Assembly: GCF_024622195.1 (NCBI RefSeq)
Contig: NZ_JANKBI010000023.1
Span: 27,626-91,625 of the forward strand
Length of the DNA: 64,000 bases
Reading direction: 5' to 3'
From: Murimonas intestini
GTDB taxonomy: Bacteria > Bacillota > Clostridia > Lachnospirales > Lachnospiraceae
Within the stretch, counting starts at the first letter, position 1. Each line of letters starts with the position of its first letter. Positions 1 through 7,189 of the stretch are shown here, piece by piece. The translations under genes and the position numbers were made by a program. The notes below the pieces were generated by a model. The model did no database searches. It saw nothing but the letters and a program-made list of their open reading frames with translations, and had not been told where the DNA came from.

Positions 1-123
1 TGCCTTTTTAGCACAAATATCCTCAGGCTATTGTTCAAAATAAAGCTATATATGTCTGTTTTTATGTGCATATTTCTTTAAATCATTCCCATTTTCACCA
101 GCTATCCATCCGTTCCCATGGTC
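1..123. other. Left edge, no gene seen
   Basis: This AT-rich sequence lies downstream of the AraC-type gene. I see no open frame with a ribosome site and no clear hairpin followed by a T run. Confidence 0.5.
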
Positions 124-1335
124 TTAGGGACTGTCCTGTTCCTGCATAGAACGCCTGTATTCACCTGCCGTTTCTTTCATGTACTCCTTAAAAGCCCTGT
201 TAAAGGTAGATATGTTCTCAAATCCTGTGAGTACGGCGATATCGCATACAGGCATCTGTGTGGCACAGAGCATCACTGAGGCATAGCGGACTCTGACCTC
301 CGCAACCAGCTCACTGAAAGAGCATTTAAAATGACTTTTTATGATCTTCTGCAGAAGACTTACACTGATATGGAAATCCCTGGCGGCCATAGCCCCTGTA
401 AGCTTGTCCCTGTAATTGCTGTGAACATACGCCAGCAGCTCCAGGGCTATGCTCTGGTATGCGGCTCCCGGATGCCGGGCATGCCCCCTGCCCTCATTCC
501 TGTACTCCTCAGGCGTGAGCCCTGTATACTTTTTAAACTCCCTGTAAAATGTATTCATAGAAGAATAGCAGAAGAGCTTTGCTATAAAAGCAATGGAGAG
601 ATCCTCAAATTCTAGAAGGGAACAGACATTAAACATTCTGCTCAGATGTATGAGCTGCCTGAAACTGTAGCCTGTGGCTATCCTCAGCTTCTGGTTCAAT
701 TCCTGAGGCTCCATACCGTAATCACGGGCCATCTCCTCTAACGAGAGGTTCTGATGTGTTGTCAGCATGATGGTGCCTACAGCCTTCCACTCAGCAGACG
801 GCATCTGGGGTGACTCACATGCATCCATCAGCGAATACCTTTTAAATAGCTCCTCCAGCTCCATAAACTTGTAGCAGCTGATGGACTCATACCCCAGCTC
901 TTTCTCCTCATATTCTCTGAGTATCTCCTCAAACGCTGTTCTGACTTTCTGTGCCCTGCTGCCTGTGCACAATACTACAGGTGCGCCCTCATATAGAAAA
1001 TCTGATATATTTTCATTCACAAAACCATGCAGGGTGCTTGTGACCGGCAGCGCCAGAGAACCGGACAGTGAATACAGCCGCATTTCCTCATCTACCTTGA
1101 TGCTGTAGAAATGATACGGATTCAGATTTATAAAGCTTCCTCCCTCAATACCATACGTCAGCCCATTTACCGTGATACTGCCCCGTCCCGAAATAATAAA
1201 GATCTGCTCAACTCCCTCATGCTGGTGCAGAGGCACGTTCCTTGTTATCGATTCCCGCCTGGCGGCCATATCCAGCCTGCTTTTACCGAGCTGATAGTAT
1301 TCACTGGCCGTATACCATTTATCCTGCTTTTTCAA
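124..1335 (-). CDS. AraC-family regulator with cupin sensor and two DNA-binding domains
   Basis: Predicted transcription factor. Numbering here is from an upstream ATG at 1407. An N-terminal cupin-like fold spans about residues 50-120 (HQH at 61-63, the run FIISGRGSITVNG). Two AraC-type helix-turn-helix domains follow in tandem: about 205-305, ending in the typical YREFKKYTGLTPEEYR, and about 315-420, ending in NRAFKEYMKETAGEYRR. Normal family members have one such domain. I place the start at the TTG at 1335 because GGAGGGG sits 5 bases upstream. The ATG at 1407 gives 24 more residues but has only a weak AGGCG. The cupin suggests a small ligand such as a sugar, but nothing in the window identifies the target. 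The gene is transcribed away from the next gene on the + strand. Confidence 0.8.
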   Translation of the reverse strand: MKKQDKWYTASEYYQLGKSRLDMAARRESITRNVPLHQHEGVEQIFIISGRGSITVNGLTYGIEGGSFINLNPYHFYSIKVDEEMRLYSLSGSLALPVTSTLHGFVNENISDFLYEGAPVVLCTGSRAQKVRTAFEEILREYEEKELGYESISCYKFMELEELFKRYSLMDACESPQMPSAEWKAVGTIMLTTHQNLSLEEMARDYGMEPQELNQKLRIATGYSFRQLIHLSRMFNVCSLLEFEDLSIAFIAKLFCYSSMNTFYREFKKYTGLTPEEYRNEGRGHARHPGAAYQSIALELLAYVHSNYRDKLTGAMAARDFHISVSLLQKIIKSHFKCSFSELVAEVRVRYASVMLCATQMPVCDIAVLTGFENISTFNRAFKEYMKETAGEYRRSMQEQDSP

Positions 1336-1428
1336 GCCATCCCCTCCTTGTGCTGTCCCACCCTCACGCTCTAGCAGTGTCCCGTCCTGCGCAAAGCCAG
1401 TGTGCATTTACGCCTGATCTTATTCTTG

Positions 1429-1458
1429 ATTATACAGCAAACCTGTATTTACGGTCAA
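1429..1458 (-). promoter_or_regulatory. SigA-type promoter of the AraC-family gene
   Basis: On the minus strand TTGACC and TATAAT are separated by 18 bases. The -35 box directly abuts the small palindromic repeat at 1460-1500. The predicted transcript would start near 1422. Confidence 0.6.
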
Positions 1459-1459
1459 T

Positions 1460-1500
1460 TGTAACTGTTCCGTACCTTCACAGACCTTCTAATAGTTACA
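1460..1500. repeat. 41-bp palindromic repeat, GTAACTGTT family
   Basis: The ends TGTAACTGTT and AATAGTTACA form an inverted repeat with one mismatch. The internal GTACCTTCACAG matches the larger element at 43538-43675 and the 27-bp repeat at 20658-20684. It lies between two divergent genes. Confidence 0.5.
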
Positions 1501-1640
1501 GTCAGTTTACATTTACTTTATAGAATATTTAATCTTTTACAAACTCTTCAGTTTCCTATCACACTTTCTTCACATTTCTTTTGTATAGTATTACTTGTAA
1601 ACAACAAGCAGCACTATTAAAAAATTTCTTTTCATAACCC

Positions 1641-1687
1641 GCCAGCATCAAAAGATGCTGGCTCTCCCTCCCTTTAGGGAGTTTTTT
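1641..1687 (+). terminator. Two hairpins plus T run in the leader of the 85-residue gene
   Basis: A perfect 9-bp hairpin (GCCAGCATC, loop AAAA, GATGCTGGC) is followed by CTCCCT/AGGGAG and six T. No + strand gene lies upstream, so this is either the end of a short untranslated RNA or an attenuator before the gene at 1726. The rest of 1501-1640 is AT-rich and I see no gene in it. Confidence 0.55.
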
Positions 1688-1725
1688 GTGTTTCTATAAA
1701 TGATGAACCAAGAAGGAGGATCCAA

Positions 1726-1983
1726 ATGGTACAAAAAGAAGATCTGCTGAACCTGAACTTCTATAAAAAAACTGATTACACAGGAAGTATACGCCGTCTC
1801 TGCTACAAGATCGAGAAGGACGGTGACAATTTTCTAGTTACCTCATGGCCCGGGCCATACTGCTTTGACAAAACCCCGGGGGAAGTAAAATCTTTCCATA
1901 CATTTGAATTTACCATGGATGCTCTCCAGGATATAGCCGACTATCTGAACAGGGAATCGGAAAAACTTGATGGCCAGAATTAA
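1726..1983 (+). CDS. Small hypothetical protein, 85 residues
   Basis: I do not recognise this protein. It is a soluble, mixed-charge small protein with no signal peptide, membrane segment or cysteine motif; YKIEKDGDNFLVTSWPGPYCF near residues 25-47 looks like a beta hairpin and the C-terminus looks helical (DALQDIADYLNRESEKL). AAGGAGGA precedes the ATG at good spacing, so it is very likely translated. It stands before tRNA-Val and a small acetyltransferase, and behind a terminator-like leader, so its expression may be controlled by read-through. The function is unknown. Confidence 0.7.
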   Translation: MVQKEDLLNLNFYKKTDYTGSIRRLCYKIEKDGDNFLVTSWPGPYCFDKTPGEVKSFHTFEFTMDALQDIADYLNRESEKLDGQN

Positions 1984-2048
1984 TGTTACAAATTAATCTC
2001 TTTTCTTTTAAAGAGACACATGTTATAATACCAGTAGATTAACTATAT

Positions 2049-2121
2049 GGAGACATAGCTCAGCTGGGAGAGCATTTGCTTGACGTGTAAAGGGTCGCAG
2101 GTTCGAGTCCTGTTGTCTCCA
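2049..2121 (+). tRNA. tRNA-Val (anticodon GAC)
   Basis: The 73-base cloverleaf folds fully. Acceptor GGAGACA pairs with TGTCTCC, the D stem is GCTC/GAGC, the anticodon stem TTTGC/GTAAA holds loop TTGACGT (anticodon GAC, reading GUC), and the T arm is GCAGG TTCGAGT CCTGT. The discriminator is A and CCA is not encoded. A TATAAT at 2024-2029 lies just upstream. Confidence 0.95.
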
Positions 2122-2155
2122 TTAGGATTATTCTGAGCAGAAAGGAGTTATTATA

Positions 2156-2431
2156 ATGAATTTCGAACATGAGTCAAACAGAATCGTGCTTTATGATGCT
2201 AACAAGAAGGTACTCGCCGAGGTTACCTTTCCCAATATCGACCAGACTACAGTAAACATCAACCATACTTTTGTGGATGACTCCCTCAGAGGCCAGGGTG
2301 TTGCCGCACAGCTGATGGAGGAAGTGGCCCGGCAGCTCCGTTTTCAGAATAAGAAGGCTATTCCCACATGCTCCTACGCTGTTGGCTGGTTCTCCAAAAG
2401 AAAAGAAAATTATAGTGATATACTAAGATAA
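2156..2431 (+). CDS. Small GNAT-type N-acetyltransferase (YjdJ-like)
   Basis: The 91-residue protein matches the short GNAT-related acetyltransferase family (about 90 residues). The acetyl-CoA loop signature is DDSLRGQGVAAQLMEEV (about residues 41-57), preceded by beta strands ending INHTFV and followed by CSYAVGWFSKRKE. Such proteins are predicted to acetylate small amines or protein N-termini, but substrates are mostly unknown. AAAGGAG precedes the ATG. The gene follows tRNA-Val by 34 bases and may share its transcript. It ends in a strong terminator. Confidence 0.85.
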   Translation: MNFEHESNRIVLYDANKKVLAEVTFPNIDQTTVNINHTFVDDSLRGQGVAAQLMEEVARQLRFQNKKAIPTCSYAVGWFSKRKENYSDILR

Positions 2432-2434
2432 ACA

Positions 2435-2468
2435 GGGATGCTGCAAATGCAGCACCCCTTATTTTTTT
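2435..2468 (+). terminator. Intrinsic terminator after the acetyltransferase gene
   Basis: GGGATGCTGC, loop AAAT, GCAGCACCCC, then TTATTTTTTT. It separates this gene from the convergent hydrolase fragment. Confidence 0.85.
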
Positions 2469-2481
2469 CCGCGCGCCCGTC

Positions 2482-2895
2482 CTAAGTGTTCCGCAGCTGG
2501 TCCAGCAGCATCCAGTTGGCTCTGAATGGCTTCATGAGATTCCAGTAACCCATGCCCTTCAGCCCGTAAAATACTGCCAGCTCTGCCTTTGCAAGAATAC
2601 TTCTCACATCTTCAAACCATACCTCGTGTGTCACGCCGTTCCTCTGATAAGTAAACCATGGGCTCATTGCTGTCTCATCAAACCTGATCTGTGCCCCTTC
2701 ATTATCTGCTATCAGGACGGCATCTACATTTCCTATTGTGGTTGCCTTAGATTCCCCCCGGATAAATGGCAGCACCCAGTCGTAAGCATAATTGGGCATC
2801 CCCATATATATCTTGTCTGGGCTGATCTCTGAGACACCGTATTCCACTACCTCACGGACCTTATTGAGGGGAGCCACCGCCATTGGAGGGCCATA
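2482..2895 (-). CDS. SleL/YaaH-type GH18 hydrolase, 3' exon-like part (interrupted gene)
   Basis: This is the C-terminal third of a spore-cortex-lytic glycoside hydrolase family 18 enzyme. In frame it reads YGPP then MAVAPLNKVREVVEYGV, with MGMPNYAYDWVLPF and LKGMGYWNLMKPFRANWMLL, which are late strands of the GH18 barrel. The ATG at 2883 has no ribosome site and the fragment lacks the catalytic DxDxE, so it is not a free-standing gene. Codons TAC ACA TAT at the broken end continue exactly from TAC ACA TAA at the end of the other fragment (4248-5117). Deleting 1,355 bp joins the two in frame into a 426-residue protein, the usual length of YaaH/SleL (about 430). Confidence 0.9.
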   Translation of the reverse strand, partial: YGPPMAVAPLNKVREVVEYGVSEISPDKIYMGMPNYAYDWVLPFIRGESKATTIGNVDAVLIADNEGAQIRFDETAMSPWFTYQRNGVTHEVWFEDVRSILAKAELAVFYGLKGMGYWNLMKPFRANWMLLDQLRNT

Positions 2896-2902
2896 TGTGT
2901 AA
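2894..2902. repeat. attL core, TATGTGTAA
   Basis: This 9-bp direct repeat is shared with 4249-4257. The flanking bases differ on both sides, so the crossover lies within these nine bases. Confidence 0.85.
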
Positions 2903-2916
2903 GGCCGCCCAGCCTG

Positions 2917-3141
2917 TCATTTACACTTAAAGGAGAACAGTTTTTCTATCGGCACCTCCAGCGCATCAGCTATCTTAAAAATCACATCCAGTGACACCCC
3001 AGTCTCAACTCCTATGGCCTCAATATTGCTCATATGAGTCCGGCTGATACCCACATCCTCAGCCAGCTGCTCCTGAGTCTTTCCCTTCAGCTTTCTGTAA
3101 TAACAGATCAACAGTCCCACCTGTGCATATCTTGTATCCAT
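2917..3141 (-). CDS. XRE/HTH_3 family regulator of the intervening element
   Basis: The 74-residue single-domain Cro/C1-type repressor has its helix-turn-helix at about 15-40 (KGKTQEQLAEDVGISRTHMS) and C-terminal ALEVPIEKLFSF, typical of minimal family members. AGGGAGGAG precedes the ATG. It is divergent from the recombinase across 122 bp that hold a TATAAT on its own strand, so it could silence the recombinase during growth. An excision-helper role is the alternative. It ends 15 bases inside the att core. Confidence 0.88.
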   Translation of the reverse strand: MDTRYAQVGLLICYYRKLKGKTQEQLAEDVGISRTHMSNIEAIGVETGVSLDVIFKIADALEVPIEKLFSFKCK

Positions 3142-3221
3142 ACTAGCTCCTCCCTTAAAATTCAGCTTTACCAGTTACTTTTATTATAACATAGCATGGC
3201 TTTGCCCGCCAGAATCACTGC

Positions 3222-3249
3222 ACCTTTTTCTCCCAAAGCTCATAGAATA
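3222..3249 (+). promoter_or_regulatory. Possible mother-cell (sigma-K-like) promoter before the recombinase
   Basis: The layout AC - 17 bases - CATAGAATA fits the sigma-K pattern AC-N16/17-CATANNNTA, and the -10 also resembles sigma-E. The -10 ends only 14 bases before the ATG, so a normal start would leave a very short leader that cuts into the ribosome site AGGGTGA. That argues for caution. Confidence 0.35.
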
Positions 3250-3263
3250 CACAGGGTGATTTT

Positions 3264-4208
3264 ATGGATTCTGAGGAATATTATATCTATCTGAGAAAGT
3301 CCCGGACAGACCGGGAAGCAGAAATGCACGGAGAAGGTGAGACACTTGCCCGCCATGAACGCATACTCATGGAATTGGCCCGCTCTATGAATCTGAATAT
3401 AACAAAAGTTTTCAGGGAGATCGTGTCAGGAGAGACCATTTCTGCCAGACCCGAGATGCAGAAACTGCTCTCCTGCGCAGAAGAGGGCAGATGTGCCGGG
3501 GTCCTGGTTATGGAGATAGAGCGTCTGGCGAGAGGCAATACTAAGGACCAGGGCATCGTGGCAGAGGCTTTTCACTATGGAAAGGTAAAAGTCATCACTC
3601 CTCTTAAGACTTACAACCCGGATGATGAATTTGATGAAGAGTACTTCGAATTCGGGCTGTTCATGTCCAGGCGTGAATACAAGACCATCAACCGCCGTCT
3701 CCAGCGGGGACGGACTGCTGCCGCATCGGAAGGCAGATATATCGCGGCAGGGGCCCCCTACGGCTACAGAAAGGTCAAGATCCCCAATGACAAAGGCTAT
3801 ACTCTGGAGATCATACCTGAGCAGGCTGATACAGTCAGGCTGATCTTCCAGCTGTATACAGAAGGCTGCCGGCTCCCAGACGGGACACAAAAGCATATGG
3901 GAATGCAGAAGATCTGCCGCTATCTGGACAGCTGCCATATCAGGCCTCCGAGAGGGGCGCAGTGGTCACGGTCCACTGTAAAGGATATCCTGCATAACAT
4001 AACGTACACCGGAAAAGTCCCCTGGCAGCGCAGGATATGTGACAAAAGATATGTAAACGGCCATCTCACAGAGCACCGCTGCCGCTGCAGAAGCCCCCTC
4101 ATCTCTGACGGGCTGCATCCTCCCATTATATCTGAAGAGATGTTCGCACTGGCTGCCCGCATCATGGAGCAAAACGCACCTCGCAAACTCCCTGCTCCCA
4201 AGCCCTGA
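3264..4208 (+). CDS. Short serine recombinase of the intervening element
   Basis: Predicted to cut and rejoin the element at its TATGTGTAA cores. The resolvase domain covers about residues 5-140 with YLRKSR (nucleophile Ser13, Arg11) and VMEIERLAR. The recombinase DNA-binding domain covers about 160-270 (APYGYRKV, the Q-KICRYLDS region, WSRSTVKDILHNITYTGKV). It stops at 314 residues, whereas large serine recombinases run to about 450-550: the zinc ribbon and coiled-coil are missing. After the stop, another frame reads LNGAAYAGDM, faintly like the start of a zinc ribbon, so a frameshift or deletion may have removed the tail. The catalytic residues I can check are intact. The stop lies 40 bases from the att core. 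Confidence 0.9.
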   Translation: MDSEEYYIYLRKSRTDREAEMHGEGETLARHERILMELARSMNLNITKVFREIVSGETISARPEMQKLLSCAEEGRCAGVLVMEIERLARGNTKDQGIVAEAFHYGKVKVITPLKTYNPDDEFDEEYFEFGLFMSRREYKTINRRLQRGRTAAASEGRYIAAGAPYGYRKVKIPNDKGYTLEIIPEQADTVRLIFQLYTEGCRLPDGTQKHMGMQKICRYLDSCHIRPPRGAQWSRSTVKDILHNITYTGKVPWQRRICDKRYVNGHLTEHRCRCRSPLISDGLHPPIISEEMFALAARIMEQNAPRKLPAPKP

Positions 4209-4247
4209 ACGGCGCTGCCTATGCCGGGGATATGCTGCTGCATGGCT

Positions 4248-5117
4248 TTATGTGTAACCCCACTCATATGTCATGAGCAGCACCGTGTCCGCATATTCTC
4301 CCAACAGGTGGTAATCCATCCCCTCATAAAGAAGACCCGGCTGATCTGCCGAGGTCTTCGGGGCCAGGGCCACGCTCACCGTATATCCCATTGGGGCGAG
4401 CCTTTCCCTCATATTTCTCACAAAGGCCGCATACAGCTCCCTGTCCTCCGGAAGTATATATTCAAAGTCCACATCAACCCCTGCATACTGCTTCTGCTGC
4501 AGCGCTAAGTGCAGGTTCGCGATTAACTGCTCCTGGACATACATATTTTCGGACACCAGCTTCACCAGCTGATTGTTAAATGTCCCTGTCTCACCAAAAG
4601 GTGTAAGCACAAGAACAGCCGGGACTCCAAAAGCCCTGGCCTCATTCAGAAGATACTCTTCCCCATCCGGAGGCAGCAGCTGCCCGGATGTAGTAAATCC
4701 ATAGGAGAAGACAAGCAGTTCATCAATATACAGCAGAGACTCCTGCAGAATATCCCGGCTTATAAAAGGATATGCATAGCCCTCCACCCTCAGGCCGGCA
4801 AACCTCTGCCCACCCAGATCATTTTCATATGTGACTGCAACTTCCTCCCCCGCATAGGGGTATGGCTGCTGTAAAAGCCAGGGGTTGTTCCGGAGAAGGC
4901 GGCGCACAGTGATCCCATATGCACCTGCTATATCTCCCAGACTTTCCCCTGGCTTTACTATATGAACGGTCTTTGGCCGAAGTATAAGCAGGGACTGCCC
5001 GACGGCCAGCCCCACCTGCGAAAAAAGCTGATTATCATAACGGATTTTTTCTACGGAGACACCATACATCTGTGAAATTGAATAAAGTGTCTCACCCTGA
5101 CTGACAACATGAACCAT
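4248..5117 (-). CDS. SleL/YaaH-type LysM-GH18 cortex hydrolase, 5' part (interrupted gene)
   Basis: This is the N-terminal two thirds of a spore peptidoglycan N-acetylglucosaminidase. Two LysM cell-wall-binding domains occupy about 1-47 (VSQGETLYSISQMYGVSVEKI) and 50-95 (VKPGESLGDIAGAYGITVRRLL). The GH18 barrel begins near 105 and carries the catalytic motif VDVDFEY (about 217-223, Glu as acid). The reading frame runs into TAA inside the element after MTYEWGYT. B. subtilis YaaH is made in the mother cell, attached to the spore and acts on cortex during germination. The ATG at 5117 has a modest AGGA. A stronger AAAGGAG lies 45 bases upstream, and the leader between them can fold. Confidence 0.9.
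   Translation of the reverse strand: MVHVVSQGETLYSISQMYGVSVEKIRYDNQLFSQVGLAVGQSLLILRPKTVHIVKPGESLGDIAGAYGITVRRLLRNNPWLLQQPYPYAGEEVAVTYENDLGGQRFAGLRVEGYAYPFISRDILQESLLYIDELLVFSYGFTTSGQLLPPDGEEYLLNEARAFGVPAVLVLTPFGETGTFNNQLVKLVSENMYVQEQLIANLHLALQQKQYAGVDVDFEYILPEDRELYAAFVRNMRERLAPMGYTVSVALAPKTSADQPGLLYEGMDYHLLGEYADTVLLMTYEWGYT
4249..4257. repeat. attR core, TATGTGTAA
   Basis: Second copy of the 9-bp crossover sequence, spanning the last codons of the 5' fragment of the hydrolase gene and 40 bases after the recombinase stop. Confidence 0.85.
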
Positions 5118-5171
5118 AACGAAATCCTGTTCGTAACCTCTCAGCAGCTGATCAGTTACTCCTTTTTCAAT

Positions 5172-5199
5172 TATGATATGCCCGGACAGGCAAGAAAGT
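5172..5199 (-). promoter_or_regulatory. Possible sigma-K-like promoter of the interrupted hydrolase gene
   Basis: On the minus strand AC - 17 bases - CATATCATA fits AC-N16/17-CATANNNTA. The predicted start near 5165 leaves a leader of about 48 bases. Within it (5133-5159) lies a 27-bp palindrome with GTAAC/GTTAC ends, like the small repeats elsewhere in the window. Confidence 0.45.
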
Positions 5200-5214
5200 C
5201 CCCACGCCCGCTTC

Positions 5215-5847
5215 TTACCACAATTCTGTCAGCTGGCCTGCCGTATGGATCACGTAATCCGGTTCTGCGGCCTCACCCAGACCGTATGTTACATATGCAA
5301 ACGGAATACCCGCTTCTCTGCAGGCCTCCTCGTCACCTTTTGTATCACCTACATAGACAACCTCATTCAGCCCATTTCTTTCCATGAGTATCCTGATATT
5401 CTTTCCTTTAGACAGCCCTGTGTCATCATAGCAGATAAAGTCCTTAAAATACTCAGAAAGGCCGGTGCTCTTTAACAGGACCTGTATATAACCATCCTGG
5501 CAGTTGCTGGCTATGAACAAAGGATATCGTGTGGATAATTCCTTAATAGCCTCCATGATCCCCGGATATACAGTCCCCGGCTCATCATAGAGATATTCAT
5601 TCTCACGCTCATAGCATCTTGCCGCTACCCTGCCCCGTTCCTCCTCAGGCAGATCTCCAAAAAGCGAATCCCTTATCTCAGTCATTGGCTTTCCAAAAAG
5701 TCCTGTCAAGATCTGTGCATCCACTCTTATATCAAGATCTGTCTCATTTTCAAGCACATCATTCCATGCCTTTGCAACAGGCTCCCTCGAATCCCAGATC
5801 GTTCCGTCAATGTCAAATATGATTCCATCCATCTCTATACTCCTCAT
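5215..5847 (-). CDS. HAD-family phosphatase
   Basis: A 210-residue haloacid-dehalogenase-type hydrolase, probably a phosphoglycolate- or sugar-phosphate phosphatase. Motif I is FDIDGTIWDS (nucleophile Asp and acid/base Asp), motif II is IASNC, motif III the Lys in DTGLSKGKNIRIL, and motif IV VYVGDTKGDEEACREAGI. A helical cap follows motif I, as in the beta-phosphoglucomutase/Gph group. The substrate cannot be told from sequence. It is on the same strand as the cortex hydrolase gene, 97 bases upstream of it, without a clear terminator between. Confidence 0.85.
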   Translation of the reverse strand: MRSIEMDGIIFDIDGTIWDSREPVAKAWNDVLENETDLDIRVDAQILTGLFGKPMTEIRDSLFGDLPEEERGRVAARCYERENEYLYDEPGTVYPGIMEAIKELSTRYPLFIASNCQDGYIQVLLKSTGLSEYFKDFICYDDTGLSKGKNIRILMERNGLNEVVYVGDTKGDEEACREAGIPFAYVTYGLGEAAEPDYVIHTAGQLTELW

Positions 5848-5929
5848 CAGCGCTTATTCTAATAATACAGAGCCAGTATATCATGGATCTTTCTTCTTTG
5901 GTAGCCATATTTACGCCTATATAATGTCT

Positions 5930-7126
5930 TCATATAACATCTTCATCCCTTCCGGTTTCCTCCCCGTCATATACGATTTCCCCGTCTATGATCGTATAAA
6001 GAGTCCTTGTAAATGTCTCCATGGGATTTCCATTAAATATGGCAATGTCAGCATCCTTCCCCTCTTCCAGGCTCCCCAGCCTCCCATCTACCCGGCAGAT
6101 CCTGGCAGCATTTATAGTGATCGCCTTCAGGCCCTCTTCCATGGGAAGCCCTTCTTTAACCGCCAGGCCTGCGCACAGAGGCAGATAATTGATCAGGGAG
6201 ACAGGATGATCTGTGGTAATAGCTGTCAAAACTCCGGCCCTGTGCAGTACCCCGGCTGTTTTGAAGCTCAGATTCTGGACCTCTATCTTGGATCTGGCCG
6301 TAAGGTCCGGACCCACAATAGCCGGAAAACCTGATTCCGCAATCTCCTCCGCGATCAGATGACCCTCTGTACAGTGGTCCAGAGTCAGTTCCACGTCAAA
6401 TTCCTTTGCTATCCTTATGGCTGTCATGATGTCATCTGCCCTGTGCACATGGGTCTTCATGGGTATCTCTTTTCTGATCACAGGACCCCAGGCCTCCATT
6501 TTCAGATCCCTCTCCTGCTCCTGGCTGTCTTCCTGCTCTAATGTATATTTTCTGGCACGTTCCAGCTCCTGCCTTATAAGGAAAGCCGTGCCCATTCTTG
6601 TTGACGGACAGACATTCTGATCCCCGTAAGCAGTTTTTGGATTCTCGCCGAATGCTGTCTTCATGGCTGCCGGTTCCAGCACTGCCATCTTGTCAATACA
6701 CCTTCCCTGTGTCTTCATAAAGACAAACTGCCCGCCAACAGGATTTGAACTTCCGGGTCCTGTCATTACCCCCGTTATACCTGCCTTGATCGCATCATGA
6801 AATGCAGGATCCATGGGGTTCACAGCGTCAATGGCCCTGAGCCCCGGCGTTACCGGCTCTGTGCACTCATTGCAGTCATCCCCGATGATCCCCCGTTTCT
6901 CCTCCACGATCCCAATATGGCAGTGGGCTTCTATGATGCCCGGCATCACAAATGCCCCTCTGACATCCAGCACCTGCTCCCTGCCTTCCCCGGAAATCTT
7001 CCCGTTTTTCTCTTCCAGCCGGGACATATCCCCAACATCTGCGATTTTTCCATCTTTTATCCACAAATATCCATTGTTAACCACATCACCGCACATGGTG
7101 TGCAGTTTTCCGTTTATTATGAGCAT
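5930..7126 (-). CDS. Metal-dependent amidohydrolase (imidazolonepropionase-like)
   Basis: A TIM-barrel amidohydrolase of the HutI/D-aminoacylase-like superfamily. Metal ligands visible are AHCHIG (the HxH after strand 1), THVHRADD, LDHCTEGH and the late Asp in ITTDHP. The composite beta-sandwich is formed by the N-terminus (GKLHTM) and C-terminus (EEGKDADIAIFNGNP). It should hydrolyse a cyclic amide or N-acyl compound, but the substrate is not identifiable. I start at the ATG at 7126: AGAGGTGA lies 5 bases upstream of it, whereas an upstream GTG at 7135 is part of that ribosome site. That gives about 398 residues. It is downstream of sbcC on the same strand. Confidence 0.85.
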   Translation of the reverse strand: MLIINGKLHTMCGDVVNNGYLWIKDGKIADVGDMSRLEEKNGKISGEGREQVLDVRGAFVMPGIIEAHCHIGIVEEKRGIIGDDCNECTEPVTPGLRAIDAVNPMDPAFHDAIKAGITGVMTGPGSSNPVGGQFVFMKTQGRCIDKMAVLEPAAMKTAFGENPKTAYGDQNVCPSTRMGTAFLIRQELERARKYTLEQEDSQEQERDLKMEAWGPVIRKEIPMKTHVHRADDIMTAIRIAKEFDVELTLDHCTEGHLIAEEIAESGFPAIVGPDLTARSKIEVQNLSFKTAGVLHRAGVLTAITTDHPVSLINYLPLCAGLAVKEGLPMEEGLKAITINAARICRVDGRLGSLEEGKDADIAIFNGNPMETFTRTLYTIIDGEIVYDGEETGRDEDVI

Positions 7127-7189
7127 TCTGGTCACCTCTTTTTTGGTAAGTTTCCTCCAAAAAACAGGTTTTTATTCATCTCTGCTGAT

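Larger units (their letters stand above)
2894..4257. mobile_element. 1,355-bp skin-like intervening element inside the cortex hydrolase gene
   Basis: The element splits a LysM/GH18 sporulation gene. It contains only a divergent XRE regulator and a serine recombinase. The 9-bp TATGTGTAA occurs at both junctions (2894-2902 and 4249-4257), spaced by 1,355 bp, and recombination between them restores the host frame. In the circular form the junction has a partial dyad, GGCTT-TATGTGT-AAGGCC. Known relatives in concept are the skin element in sigK and other elements excised from sporulation genes in the mother cell. Excision during sporulation is inferred here, not shown. Confidence 0.88.

Noticed and set aside
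2049..2121. tRNA-Val as attachment site for the nearby recombinase
   Set aside because: No duplicated tRNA end is seen. The element's borders are defined by the TATGTGTAA repeats within the hydrolase gene.
3426..3938. 170-residue frame antisense to the recombinase
   Set aside because: It mirrors a strongly coding gene, has no ribosome site and no recognisable domain.
2894..4257. Prophage remnant
   Set aside because: Only a recombinase and one repressor are present, with no structural, lysis or replication genes.
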